DNA of 41,745 nt from a virus: the IMG/VR virus record IMGVR_UViG_3300046694_000138, positions 1 to 41,745 of that record; one strand, 5' to 3'. Both the position numbers and the translations under genes were made by a program. This document shows positions 1-8,652 of the stretch, one piece after another (the first letter of the stretch is position 1; each line of letters opens with the position of its first letter). The notes beneath the pieces were generated by a model, which had not been told where the DNA came from, did no database searches, and saw only the letters and a list, made by a program, of their open reading frames with translations.

Positions 1-522
1 GCTGTCAGGGTCGAAAAACACGCTGGTGTCAGCGTCGGCGATCGGCTCGAACAGGATGCGTTGCGGCGTGTCGTCGTCCAGATCCGTCTCTGCGCGGTGA
101 TCGTAATCGTTCGTCAGACGCCATGCGCCCATGCCGCCCGTTACGGCTTCATCGAACGCAGATACATAAATGTCCTGTGCGCTGCTGTACTGCTCGTCGG
201 AGCGGTAGACGATGCGCAGAGCGTCAAGATCTTCCTGGCGGCTGTCGTCCTCGCTCGACCGGAAATTGACCGTCATCGCATTGGCGCGGTATTCCGATAC
301 GATCCGGCGAACGGCTTTCTGTACCTTGTTGACGACGAAGCGCGGGCGGTTGTTGAACTGCTGGCCGAGGCCGCCTTCCCACTGTGCGCCGTCGACATAG
401 GCGAAGCGACGATCTTCGAGCGCCGCCAGCCGGATTTGCTGCTGCGGGCCGTATGCGCGGTCGAACCGGGCTGTCGCTCGATCCCAAACCTTACCGAGCC
501 GTTCTTCTTTTGTCAGAGCCAT
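1..522 (-). CDS. P22-like portal protein, N-terminal 174 codons only (cut by window edge)
   Basis: This is the beginning of a second allele of the portal gene found complete at 38869-41166. It starts at the ATG complementary to 520-522 and reads to the window edge with no stop. The encoded 174 residues differ from the complete copy at about 12 positions, for example Ala for Ser at residue 34 and Tyr for Phe at residue 42, and most changes are conservative. The start overlaps the end of the upstream GNAT gene by 10 bases, as in the right-hand copy. The truncation is an edge effect, not a mutation. Confidence 0.93.
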   Translation of the reverse strand, partial: MALTKEERLGKVWDRATARFDRAYGPQQQIRLAALEDRRFAYVDGAQWEGGLGQQFNNRPRFVVNKVQKAVRRIVSEYRANAMTVNFRSSEDDSRQEDLDALRIVYRSDEQYSSAQDIYVSAFDEAVTGGMGAWRLTNDYDHRAETDLDDDTPQRILFEPIADADTSVFFDPDS

Positions 523-971
523 TTTGCGTATTTTGTCTCAATGGGTTCGAAACCGCGGCGCTTGAACAGAGCCGTTGCGGGGAATGCCAGCTTTTCGCCA
601 GCCATGAAGCACTTCACGCCTCGCCTGCGCAGTTCACGCTCGGTCGCCTCGAAGAGTTGCAGGCCGATGGCTGCGCCACGTCGCGATTGCTCGACAAAAA
701 ATATGTCGCCAACCGCCTCAAGGCAGGTCTGGTAGTGGATTCCAGGACGCACAAAAACGACGAAGTAGGCGACGATCTTCCCTTGCAGGCGGCCGATCAT
801 CATCACGAGTTGGTCTGCGTCCTGCATCGCGCGATAGAGAGCAACGGACGGGACCAGCGGGTAGCCGTGCTTCTTGTGCATGCTGATTTCGTCGTAGTGC
901 TCACCCAGCAGCGGCAACAGTTCGTCGTAGACATCCTGAAACCGTTCGACGGAAAAAACTGGCTTTGTCAT
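513..971 (-). CDS. Phage GNAT-family acetyltransferase (left copy)
   Basis: The 152-residue protein fits the GCN5-related N-acetyltransferase fold used by many phage-encoded acetyltransferases. The central strand reads GKIVAYFVVFV, followed by the acetyl-CoA-binding motif region around SRRGAAIG (normally R-G-x-G-x-G) and a C-terminal FPATALFKRRGFEP segment typical of the last GNAT strands. It lies between the gp16-like ejection gene and the portal and overlaps the portal start. The protein is identical to the copy at 41157-41615 although the DNA differs at about 10 synonymous sites. Its substrate cannot be read from sequence. A virion or host protein target is possible. Confidence 0.88.
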   Translation of the reverse strand: MTKPVFSVERFQDVYDELLPLLGEHYDEISMHKKHGYPLVPSVALYRAMQDADQLVMMIGRLQGKIVAYFVVFVRPGIHYQTCLEAVGDIFFVEQSRRGAAIGLQLFEATERELRRRGVKCFMAGEKLAFPATALFKRRGFEPIETKYAKWL

Positions 972-979
972 TTGGAGTC

Positions 980-3900
980 CTAACGACGACTGTTAAATTG
1001 ATTCGCTGCGGTAGCGCCAGCGGCATACCCTGCGCGCTGAGAAAGCTGCTCGATGAACAGCCGGCGCGCTGCGAGTGAGTCATAGTTACGCAGCGCTGCG
1101 GCCAACAGTTTACCGTTCGACAATAGCTTTGCGGCGTTCTCAGTCGTGATCGACGACACCTTTTGTGTGATCGTTCGCGTCAGTGCGCCAGTGATTGCGC
1201 CGGCAGCCGCACCACCGATCGTCCCGAGCGGACCTATCGCCGTGCCGACTCCACCGCCGATCAGCGCCTGAACGCCGACATCGCGCAGCGCATCGCCGAG
1301 ATTTCGCCCGAATCGCTTCGCCGCGCTCTGGTTCTGCATCGTGTCGCTGCCGCCGATCTTGCCCGTCTTGGCGTAGGTCGTCGTCTGGTTGTGCAAGTCC
1401 TGCGCGACGTTGCCGAACTGCGCCGCGTCCTCTTTCGCCATGAAGGGCGAATACTTCTCGCGCGCGCTGTTGAACGTGCCGCGGTTGAATTCCGTCTTGC
1501 CTTGGCTGTTCAGGTTGCGGCTTTGCACTTCCTCCATTGCCAGCTCGCGCGCCTTCTGTTGACGCAGTGCAATCGCCTTGGCGCGGTCAGCGGCTTCCAT
1601 GTTAGGCAGCAGCTTGTCGAGCGCCTTCAGGCTGCCCGGCGAATCTGCGCTGCGGATTGCATCTTCCGCCTGTGCGAGCGCCGTCTGGCTGGCCTTCTGC
1701 GACTCGATAGCCGCGACGCTCTGAGCATGCGCGCCGTGCAGTTCCTTGTATGCCGGCGACTGAGAGTCGAGAATGCCCTTAAACTCTTCGTGTGCTGCCG
1801 CATGTTTCTCGCTTGATGCGAGCGCGCGTCGGATGTACTCTTGCCCTTCGGCCGGGAGACCTGTGAGATCGTTCTTATTCTGAAGATGCGCCGCCAACTC
1901 GGCGAGCGCATCCATCGTTTCTTTCGGAACCTTGTCAGCCGGGCGAATGCCGGGCTTCATCTGCTCGGCCTTGATACTGTTGATCGTGCTGATCAGCTTG
2001 CCCGGATTGACTTCGCCGGTCGTCGGATTGATCGCACCATTGACGCGTGCCTGCAACGTCTGCATCGCATCGATCGGACCGGACGCCTCGGCGAACTTCG
2101 CTCGAGCGGCGCCGTATTCGGGATAAGCCTGATCCATCTGCTCGAGCAGAGCCTTCTTCACCGCCGTGTAGCGCGTCACGCTCGAGGTATCGCCAGCCAG
2201 AGAAGCCTTCGAGATCAGACCGTCGATCGCCTGCTTGGCGTCGAGCAAGCCGCGCCCGGTTGCGTTCACGGTTCCATCAGGATTCAGCGAGATAGCCGCC
2301 TTCTCGCCGCGGTCAGCAGCAATGCCTTCCGCTTCCTTGACAGCATCGCGGAACGTCGGACGGCTTGCGAGGTTCTTCCACGCATCGGTTTCGAGCGTCG
2401 CCGACTGCTGCATCGGCAGGAAGTTGTCCGCCGCTTCCGCGCTGCGCGATGCTTTGGCTGCTGCCAGTTGCTCGGGCGTTCCGACGATCTGCTCGAGCGC
2501 GCTCGCTGCCTCGGCGTGCTTCGCCTTCTGCAAGTCCTCGAACACGGTCGAGCCCTGATCCTTGGCGATCTTCTGCGCAAGCTTGACCGGCGCTTCGAAC
2601 TGCGGCGACTGCAAACGATCGGCAACCTTCTTTTCGAGCGGCTGCACTTCGCCCTGACCTTGCGCGGCCAGTGCGTCACTCTTCTGCGCTGCAGCTTCGC
2701 CGGCCTGCTCCGCTGCCTGCGGATTGGCGGCCGTGCCCGGCGCGTTCGGCGTCTCAGCCGGCATCGAGCCCGGCGCTTCACCGCGCGTCATGGCCTTGGC
2801 GATCGCCTCGTCGTTGCTCGCGCTGGCATTGGCAAACGTCGACGGATTCGCGTTCGTGTTCGCCTTTTGCAGCGTCGTCACGTTCGCGTCGTTCGCCATT
2901 TCCGCGGCGCTCGGCGTGTAGCCTGGCGTCTTGGGCGCGGGAGCCGCTTCCAGCTTCGTCGCCAGCTCGGCCGGCGTATGCCCGGTTGCGCCAGCGATGT
3001 CGGCCGCAACCTGTGCGTCGGGCGCCGCGCCACTGGCGGCTACCTTCGTTGCTTCAGACGGCGTCGAGCCGAACATCTTCTGCAAGCGCGCGATGCCCTT
3101 GGCGACAGTCGGGTTCTCAGCGATGGCCGATACGGCTTTCCCTGCCACCTTGCCGATGCCGAGGCCAGCCGCGCCAGCAGCGCCACCTACAGCAGCGTCG
3201 CGCGCCACTTCGCCGACAGACTTGTCCTGCGCAATCGCAGGGGCCGCGCCAGCCACAGCGCCGCCCGCCACAGCGCCCGGAAGCGTTGCGCCACCCATTG
3301 CCACGTAAGGCAGCGCCGAGCCCGCCATACCGGCGACCTTGCCGGATGTGCTGTTGTTCGTGTCCTGCGCCATCTGTGCATCGATCTGCTGATGCGCGGC
3401 GTTCGCCTTGTCCGCGAACTCATTGGCGCCGACGAGCCGGCCGCCAGCCGATGCGATGTCCAGCAGACTGCCTGCCACACCGCCGACGGCCTTCTCAGCC
3501 ACATCGGACCACGTAGAGCCGTTCTTGGCTGCCGTTGCAGGGTTCGCCGGCGCAGTCGGAGCGGCAGACGCAGGCAGGCCAGCGGCGAAGTAGCCGTCGT
3601 TCTGCGGACCAGTCGCATCCTGTGCGGGCGCAGCAGGGGCAGGTGCGCTCTGCGGCATCGTCAGCGTGCCATTGTCGATCCCCGCCTTGATCGTCGCCAA
3701 TTGGTCAGGCGTCAGCTTGCCAGCCTGCATTGCGGCGAGCGTCTGCGGGCCGATCGGCTTCGGCGCCTGCGTGGGAGCGGCAGCCGGTTGCGCTGCTTGC
3801 TGCGGCTTCTGCAACTGGCTAGGATCAATGCCGATCTTCGACGCGCGCTGCTCCACAGCCGCCATATCTTCAGGCGACAGGCGCCCGGCGTTATAGTCGG

Positions 3901-4495
3901 CGACGATCTGGTTATTCACGCCAGCAGCGGGAGCAACAGCTTTCGGCGCCTGCACGGCTGCGGTCGGCTGCTGCTGCGGCGCGCTATCCATGCCGACGAC
4001 AGACGGGTCGAGCCCGTACGATGCCGCGCTCGGCAGCGGAGCATTCGGGATCGGCGCAGACTGCGCACCCGCTTGCGGCGCGTCTTGCCCGCCGTTGCCG
4101 GTGAAGTGCGCCATCACGCGATTGGTGTAAGCGCGCGTCTGTCCGCCCCAGTTCTTCGGGTCGACACCGCCGATGTACTGCGTCACGGCGCCGGCCGCGC
4201 TGCCTGTGCGCTGAATACCCTCTTTAAGCAGGTATGCAGCGCCGAGAGCGGCAGCCTGCGGAGACTCCCACGGATCGATCTTGTACTTTTTGATCAACAG
4301 ATCTCGCGTCTCAGGCGTCACCTGGTACGGCGTGCGCGCTCCTGCGCTCGATACCTGATTGGCGTTCGAGCGCTCGCCGACGGTTCGAATGCTCGTCAGC
4401 AGGCCGGGCGGAATGCCGGCCGCCTCAGACGCGCTCTGGTCGGCTGCGGCGTAGACCGGATCTTTAAAAGATGTCGGAAAGGTCGGATTGGTCAT
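980..4495 (-). CDS. Large internal ejection protein with N-terminal lytic transglycosylase domain (P22 gp16-like position)
   Basis: At 1,171 residues this is the largest virion protein encoded. Residues about 25-130 resemble a soluble lytic transglycosylase (SLT) domain: IPPGLLTSIRTVGER, SSAGARTPYQVTPET and a later YIGG. Glu41 is the likely catalytic acid. The rest is Ala/Gln-rich, low in aromatics and probably largely helical, with a Gly/Ala-rich hydrophobic stretch near residues 390-460 and another near 1080-1120 (ALIGGGVGTAIGPLGTIGGAAAGAITGAL) that could insert in membrane. This is the architecture of internal proteins injected ahead of DNA to open peptidoglycan and the cell envelope. It is about twice the length of P22 gp16 (609 residues). 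The start overlaps the end of the upstream gp20-like gene by 4 bases. Confidence 0.85.
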   Translation of the reverse strand: MTNPTFPTSFKDPVYAAADQSASEAAGIPPGLLTSIRTVGERSNANQVSSAGARTPYQVTPETRDLLIKKYKIDPWESPQAAALGAAYLLKEGIQRTGSAAGAVTQYIGGVDPKNWGGQTRAYTNRVMAHFTGNGGQDAPQAGAQSAPIPNAPLPSAASYGLDPSVVGMDSAPQQQPTAAVQAPKAVAPAAGVNNQIVADYNAGRLSPEDMAAVEQRASKIGIDPSQLQKPQQAAQPAAAPTQAPKPIGPQTLAAMQAGKLTPDQLATIKAGIDNGTLTMPQSAPAPAAPAQDATGPQNDGYFAAGLPASAAPTAPANPATAAKNGSTWSDVAEKAVGGVAGSLLDIASAGGRLVGANEFADKANAAHQQIDAQMAQDTNNSTSGKVAGMAGSALPYVAMGGATLPGAVAGGAVAGAAPAIAQDKSVGEVARDAAVGGAAGAAGLGIGKVAGKAVSAIAENPTVAKGIARLQKMFGSTPSEATKVAASGAAPDAQVAADIAGATGHTPAELATKLEAAPAPKTPGYTPSAAEMANDANVTTLQKANTNANPSTFANASASNDEAIAKAMTRGEAPGSMPAETPNAPGTAANPQAAEQAGEAAAQKSDALAAQGQGEVQPLEKKVADRLQSPQFEAPVKLAQKIAKDQGSTVFEDLQKAKHAEAASALEQIVGTPEQLAAAKASRSAEAADNFLPMQQSATLETDAWKNLASRPTFRDAVKEAEGIAADRGEKAAISLNPDGTVNATGRGLLDAKQAIDGLISKASLAGDTSSVTRYTAVKKALLEQMDQAYPEYGAARAKFAEASGPIDAMQTLQARVNGAINPTTGEVNPGKLISTINSIKAEQMKPGIRPADKVPKETMDALAELAAHLQNKNDLTGLPAEGQEYIRRALASSEKHAAAHEEFKGILDSQSPAYKELHGAHAQSVAAIESQKASQTALAQAEDAIRSADSPGSLKALDKLLPNMEAADRAKAIALRQQKARELAMEEVQSRNLNSQGKTEFNRGTFNSAREKYSPFMAKEDAAQFGNVAQDLHNQTTTYAKTGKIGGSDTMQNQSAAKRFGRNLGDALRDVGVQALIGGGVGTAIGPLGTIGGAAAGAITGALTRTITQKVSSITTENAAKLLSNGKLLAAALRNYDSLAARRLFIEQLSQRAGYAAGATAANQFNSRR

Positions 4496-5853
4496 TTCGT
4501 CGGGTCGAAAGAGTTAGCGCCCGGCGCCGTGTAGTAGCTCGGCGCCGCCTTCTTGCCAAACTTTGTGAAGCTGTCGCCCGACTTTACGAGGACGGATTGA
4601 CCGTTCGGCATCGTCACCGTGAAATCGCGGTATGCGGGGCCGAGCGAATTGTTATTGTTGCGTGCCCAATCGCCGCGAGCGTTCGACCATGCCGCTTTCG
4701 ATGCGAGGAACTTCTGACGCGCTTCTAGATACGTCGCCCATGCCTTCGGGCTGTCCGTCACTTGCGGCACGTTCTGCACGGCGCGCGCGGTCGATGCGTC
4801 GGTAAAGTTGCCGTTGACCATGCTCGCCGTTTCCGCCTGCGTGACGAGCTGCGCCGCCTCTTGGCGCAACTGTTGCAGCTTCGACGTGTCGCCCGTCCAC
4901 TTGCGGCCGGCCTGATCCCACGTCGCACCGAGCACGCCGCTTGTGCCGCCGCCCTCGATCTGGTTGAACGCGTTCGCGAGTTCGCCGGACTGATCCGCGA
5001 GCTGCTGGTTCGACTGTCCGGTCGTGTATTCCTTGTTTGAGCCCTCGATTGCACCCTGCGGCGCCACCGTGTTCATTACGGTTTGCGCCGTATTCGCCCG
5101 CGTCTGATCGACGCCAGCCAGTGTCGATTGAACGCCCGCATCGCGCTCTGCTGGAGCGTAGGCGGCCGCCGTGCCACGCAGGGATGCGTCCGACGTAGCC
5201 GCCGCGACTTGAGCCGGAACCGTCGCCTGCGCCACAGTTGCGCGCGCCTGCTCGGCCTGATTCGTGTACTGCTGGCCGGCCGTGTTGGCGGTATCTGCGT
5301 TCAGAATCTGCGATGCGTACTGATTCGCGCCATCCGGGTTTTTCTTGATCAGCGCCTCGAACGATCGCGTCGACGCAGCGCCCGATTTATCGCCTGCGTT
5401 CTCCTGGCGGATCGCGCGTTGTTCAAGCAGATCCAGCGCGCCCGGAACATCGTTCGCTTGCAGTCGAGCGCGCATTGCAGCCACCGTCGCAACGGCATCC
5501 TGCGTCATGCGCGAGCGAATGTTCGCGAAGTTGTTCTGCGTCTGCTGGTTGTTGGCGTTGACCGTCTGCGCAAACTCAGGATACTTGTTCGCGAGCGCCT
5601 GGTAATCGGCCGGCTGTGCGTTCGGATTCGACGCGAGCGCCTGCGATTCCATCTGGAACGCTTGCTGACGCTGGTTGTTGTTGATCTGAAGGCCCGAGTT
5701 CGACACGCTCGCCGCGTTGCCTGCGTTCGTCGCCGCAACCTGTCCGGGGATCGTTGCCGCATTCACGCCGATGCGCTGGCCGGTCAGTGCAGCCTGCCCC
5801 ATCTGAGCGTCAAGCCCTTTGCCGATGTTGGAGAAATCGATGAGTTCAGCCAT
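4492..5853 (-). CDS. Internal ejection / DNA transfer protein (P22 gp20-like position)
   Basis: The 453-residue protein is rich in Ala, Gln, Asn and Thr with few hydrophobic core residues, typical of podovirus internal proteins released before the DNA. P22 gp20 is 471 residues and occupies the same place between gp7 and gp16. The N-terminus (AELIDFSNIGKG) is followed by long predicted helices such as NNQRQQAFQMESQAL, and a beta-like C-terminus ends near YYTAPGANSFDP. The start codon overlaps the stop of the upstream gene by one base. Function is assigned mainly by position, size and composition, not by clear residues. Confidence 0.7.
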   Translation of the reverse strand: MAELIDFSNIGKGLDAQMGQAALTGQRIGVNAATIPGQVAATNAGNAASVSNSGLQINNNQRQQAFQMESQALASNPNAQPADYQALANKYPEFAQTVNANNQQTQNNFANIRSRMTQDAVATVAAMRARLQANDVPGALDLLEQRAIRQENAGDKSGAASTRSFEALIKKNPDGANQYASQILNADTANTAGQQYTNQAEQARATVAQATVPAQVAAATSDASLRGTAAAYAPAERDAGVQSTLAGVDQTRANTAQTVMNTVAPQGAIEGSNKEYTTGQSNQQLADQSGELANAFNQIEGGGTSGVLGATWDQAGRKWTGDTSKLQQLRQEAAQLVTQAETASMVNGNFTDASTARAVQNVPQVTDSPKAWATYLEARQKFLASKAAWSNARGDWARNNNNSLGPAYRDFTVTMPNGQSVLVKSGDSFTKFGKKAAPSYYTAPGANSFDPTK

Positions 5854-6527
5854 TACACACCCGAAAAGACGATAGGATTGCCGCTGGCCGTGGTTCCATA
5901 GCTTGCGGGGCTTGCGCTCGTGTACGCGTTGATGCCCTGCGTGATCGCGCCGAGCCCGGAGTTTACAGAGTTCGAGAGCGACCCGGCGTAAGACGTCGCC
6001 GCATTGGCCTGCTGATTGTTCGCGCTCGTCGCTGCGTTCTGATAGTTGCTGCTAACGCCGTTCGACGTCGCAAGCGCGCTCTGCCCTGCGCCGATCAGAC
6101 CTTGATAACCAGCAAGCTTCTGCGTAATCAGGCCGTTCAGCGTGCCAATCGAGGTGTTCGCAAGCGTGTTGCTCGTGTTGCTGCCGCGCAGGCCACCTGT
6201 CGCCGATGCGTTCGCGAGCACGTTTTCATTGCCCGTCTGCATCAGGCCCTGGAACTGCGCGCCGTTTTTGATGTCGCCAATCGCTGTGTTCTGCGCGCCA
6301 TTACCGTTCGCACCGAGCAGATCCTGATAGCCTGTCAGACCAGCCTGCCCGGCCTGAAGGTACGGCGAGATCTGCCCTTGCAGTGTGTTGTATTGCTTGT
6401 CCGCGAGCGCGAGATTGTTTGCCGACGCCTGCGACTGAGCGTCTGCCGCGTCACCTGCCGCGCTCGCCGACATAGCCGATCCGGCCAGTCCGGCAACGGC
6501 CGTAGCCCCTACTGCTGCTGCTACCAT
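5853..6527 (-). CDS. Internal ejection / DNA transfer protein (P22 gp7-like)
   Basis: The 224 residues match the size of P22 gp7 (229). The N-terminus is a hydrophobic Ala/Gly segment (AAAVGATAVAGLAGSAM), a possible membrane-active or cleaved leader. It is followed by the recurrent family signature around LQGQISPYLQAGQAGLTGYQ and a Leu-Leu-Gly motif, then a Ser/Asn/Ala-rich tail. Such proteins leave the capsid with the genome and help it cross the envelope. It lies in the expected gp7-gp20-gp16 order and is tightly coupled to the next gene. Confidence 0.8.
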   Translation of the reverse strand: MVAAAVGATAVAGLAGSAMSASAAGDAADAQSQASANNLALADKQYNTLQGQISPYLQAGQAGLTGYQDLLGANGNGAQNTAIGDIKNGAQFQGLMQTGNENVLANASATGGLRGSNTSNTLANTSIGTLNGLITQKLAGYQGLIGAGQSALATSNGVSSNYQNAATSANNQQANAATSYAGSLSNSVNSGLGAITQGINAYTSASPASYGTTASGNPIVFSGV

Positions 6528-6530
6528 ATG

Positions 6531-6944
6531 TCACCCCACCGAAGATTGATAAGTTCCAGCCAAAAAGTACGTTCCTGCGCCCAGCGCTGCGCCGTCGTAA
6601 CGACGCACAATCAGATTCGCCGACTCTGGATCGACTACCCCAGTAACCGCGACACCTGCGGCTGATACGCCAGGAATAACGCCCCTCTGGCTGCTCAATC
6701 CTTGGTGAGTAAATGGAAGGCTGACACTCGGCGTTGCGCTGCCGGTGAGAACCAACGTAATCTCCACGTAAATCTGCGTGCCGATCGATGACCACACGCC
6801 TGTTGCTTTGCCGCTTGATGCGATCGGGTCGTATCCATTTGCTGCACTGCCGTTCATCACGTTACCGAGCGCGTCTGCAACGGCCGTATCGCCGTTCAGT
6901 GCGTCGGAGAGCGCCATTTGGCTTACGCGCGTGAGATTTGCCAT
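6531..6944 (-). CDS. Unknown virion-associated protein between tail hub and ejection genes
   Basis: The 137-residue protein is not recognised. Its start overlaps the stop of the gp10-like gene by one base and it ends 3 bases before the gp7-like gene, so it belongs to the virion operon. In P22 this position holds gp26 (tail needle) and gp14 (head assembly). This protein is beta-rich (GTQIYVEITLVLTG, LIVRRYDGAALGAGTYFLAGTY) and shows no long coiled coil, so it does not look like a gp26 needle. A small capsid or tail accessory role is plausible by context only. Confidence 0.7.
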   Translation of the reverse strand: MANLTRVSQMALSDALNGDTAVADALGNVMNGSAANGYDPIASSGKATGVWSSIGTQIYVEITLVLTGSATPSVSLPFTHQGLSSQRGVIPGVSAAGVAVTGVVDPESANLIVRRYDGAALGAGTYFLAGTYQSSVG

Positions 6945-8650
6945 TACGTGTTCAGCGCCTCAAGTTCGACGTCGAGCCCGAACCATGTGCAATGCTGCGT
7001 CGTCACATGCTCGATGCGGACCTGCATCTTGTTGCGCGTCAATCCGCCCGGCAGCCACCGTATGCGCTTGCTGTAGCCTCCGCGCGTCACCGCCTTGGTG
7101 TAGCGCGTCTGCGACCAGCGAATGCCGTCAGCCGAGTACGTCATCGCGATACGCGACGTGTCGCCGGCCTGCCCGGTGATGCACTTCAGTTCGACCGATC
7201 GAAGCCCCGCAGAAGCCAGCGGAAGCATGACCATAGGAGACGAGGAACGATGCAATACAGGGGCGCCATAGTGGCCACCAGTAGCGCTATCCAGATAGCC
7301 AACCCGATTGTCAGCCAGATCCCCGCAAGCCCACATTCCATTAAATCGAACAAAGTTTCGAGCGCGGTAGAAGTCATCGGCCGATGCTCCGCTGTTGAGT
7401 TGCGTCCAGAACTTCACGCCGAGGCCTGCCGTTGCTGTCGCGTCGAATACCAGCGTCTTGTTCGGCAAATGCACATAGAGCAGTTCAGAGTCCTCGAATG
7501 AGATCGCCTCCAGCGTCACTACAGCGACCTGATCCGCCGTCAGTTTCGACAGCTCGTAATCCACCGCAGCTGACGAGATCTTGGCCGGCGCGTTGCCGTT
7601 GAGCATCCACACGCCGTTAGGCATGTTCCGGCCGCCGCCAATCCATGCAAGCGTTCGGTTGAAATAGCACATCGTCTGACGCGAGACACAGCCAATGTCG
7701 AAAGTATAGGACTGCTGAACGGTAAATGGGAAATTATTACCGCCCGTATTCGCCATCGTCTGCGTGGTGTTCTTGCCGCCGACGTAAAGCTGATTGTTCA
7801 GCTTGTAAATGTAGGTAATGCCGTCCGGATCGTACTCCGCGCTACCGAAGTAGCCAGGGAAGAACGTCAGGTTCGTGAGCGAGCTATTCCAGACGTCGAC
7901 GCCATCGGTAACCATCACATAGCCAGCCATGAAGCAGGCGTCTACAATCGGCGTGATGCCAGCAGATAGCGTCGTGTCGACCTCGATGAAGTTACCGCGC
8001 GGCGCCCACGTCAGATTGAACGATGCGCCCGTTCCGCCACCGCTCGACAGGCTTTGCGCGACCGGATTGGCGGGGATGAACGCTGTAAGCATGTTCACGC
8101 TGGTCGTGATGTTCACCGCCGTCACTGCGCCGCCCGATACCGTTGTCACGGTCAGCTTTTCGTATGTGTTCGAAAGCGTGATCGTGTCGCCAATGGCATA
8201 GCCCGTACCACCCGATGCAACCGATGCAACCGCGCTAATGAAGCTGAACCCGCCCGGCGCGTAGTAATACATGTGGCCGGCCGACACGACGATCAGGAAG
8301 TCGAAGCCGTAATCAAGCCGCACGCGCTGGCCGTCGTTGACAACAGAGCCGATCTTCGTGCGCACGCCGTCTGTCGTGTACGAATAGACCGATGTGCCCT
8401 GAACGCGGTACATGATGCCGTTCCACAGGATGCCGCCGCGGTCGGACTCGCCGGTTGCCGACGAGGCCATCCATTGCGTCAGGCCGCCGTGCGACGTGCA
8501 CGTTCCCGGCTTGTCCTTCGTCGGGATCTGGCGCAGCTTCAGATTGACAGCGAACTCGCCTTGGACGTTGCCGTCGTCAGTCGTGCTCGTTCCGCCCGTC
8601 ATGAGCGGAATCGAGAGCGGCTGAGTCTGAGCGAGTGGAACCTGTGCCAT
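6944..8650 (-). CDS. Tail hub / packaged-DNA stabilisation protein (P22 gp10-like)
   Basis: The 568-residue protein resembles P22 gp10 (472 residues), which forms the tail hub below gp4 and plugs the packaged genome. Shared features are the N-terminal proline/leucine entry (QPLSIPLMTGG), an internal VNLKL segment, the ELSKLTADQVAVV region, ELLYVHLPNKTLVFDA, and the C-terminal series FYRARNFVRFNGMWACGD, MTYSADGIRWSQ and RIRWLPGGLTRNKMQVRI. The additional length lies mainly in the first half, around residues 130-250. In this genome a fibre/glycosidase set is inserted between gp4 and gp10, unlike P22. Confidence 0.88.
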   Translation of the reverse strand: MAQVPLAQTQPLSIPLMTGGTSTTDDGNVQGEFAVNLKLRQIPTKDKPGTCTSHGGLTQWMASSATGESDRGGILWNGIMYRVQGTSVYSYTTDGVRTKIGSVVNDGQRVRLDYGFDFLIVVSAGHMYYYAPGGFSFISAVASVASGGTGYAIGDTITLSNTYEKLTVTTVSGGAVTAVNITTSVNMLTAFIPANPVAQSLSSGGGTGASFNLTWAPRGNFIEVDTTLSAGITPIVDACFMAGYVMVTDGVDVWNSSLTNLTFFPGYFGSAEYDPDGITYIYKLNNQLYVGGKNTTQTMANTGGNNFPFTVQQSYTFDIGCVSRQTMCYFNRTLAWIGGGRNMPNGVWMLNGNAPAKISSAAVDYELSKLTADQVAVVTLEAISFEDSELLYVHLPNKTLVFDATATAGLGVKFWTQLNSGASADDFYRARNFVRFNGMWACGDLADNRVGYLDSATGGHYGAPVLHRSSSPMVMLPLASAGLRSVELKCITGQAGDTSRIAMTYSADGIRWSQTRYTKAVTRGGYSKRIRWLPGGLTRNKMQVRIEHVTTQHCTWFGLDVELEALNT

Positions 8651-8652
8651 GC

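Larger units (their letters stand above)
1..1101. repeat. Left copy of imperfect terminal direct repeat
   Basis: This segment aligns without gaps to 40645-41745. Identity is uneven. Bases 1-481 (portal coding) differ at roughly 10-17% of positions where I counted. Bases 482-960 (portal start plus GNAT gene) differ at about 10 positions, roughly 2%. Bases 991-1101 again differ more. The repeat implies a unit genome of 40,644 bp, circular or circularly permuted. Because the copies are different alleles, the overlap is not a simple assembly duplicate. Confidence 0.95.

Noticed and set aside
1841-4534. 897-residue plus-strand open frame opposite the gp16-like gene
   Set aside because: It is the antisense of a high-GC coding sequence, Arg-rich, without motifs or a ribosome site, and contradicts the clear minus-strand gene.
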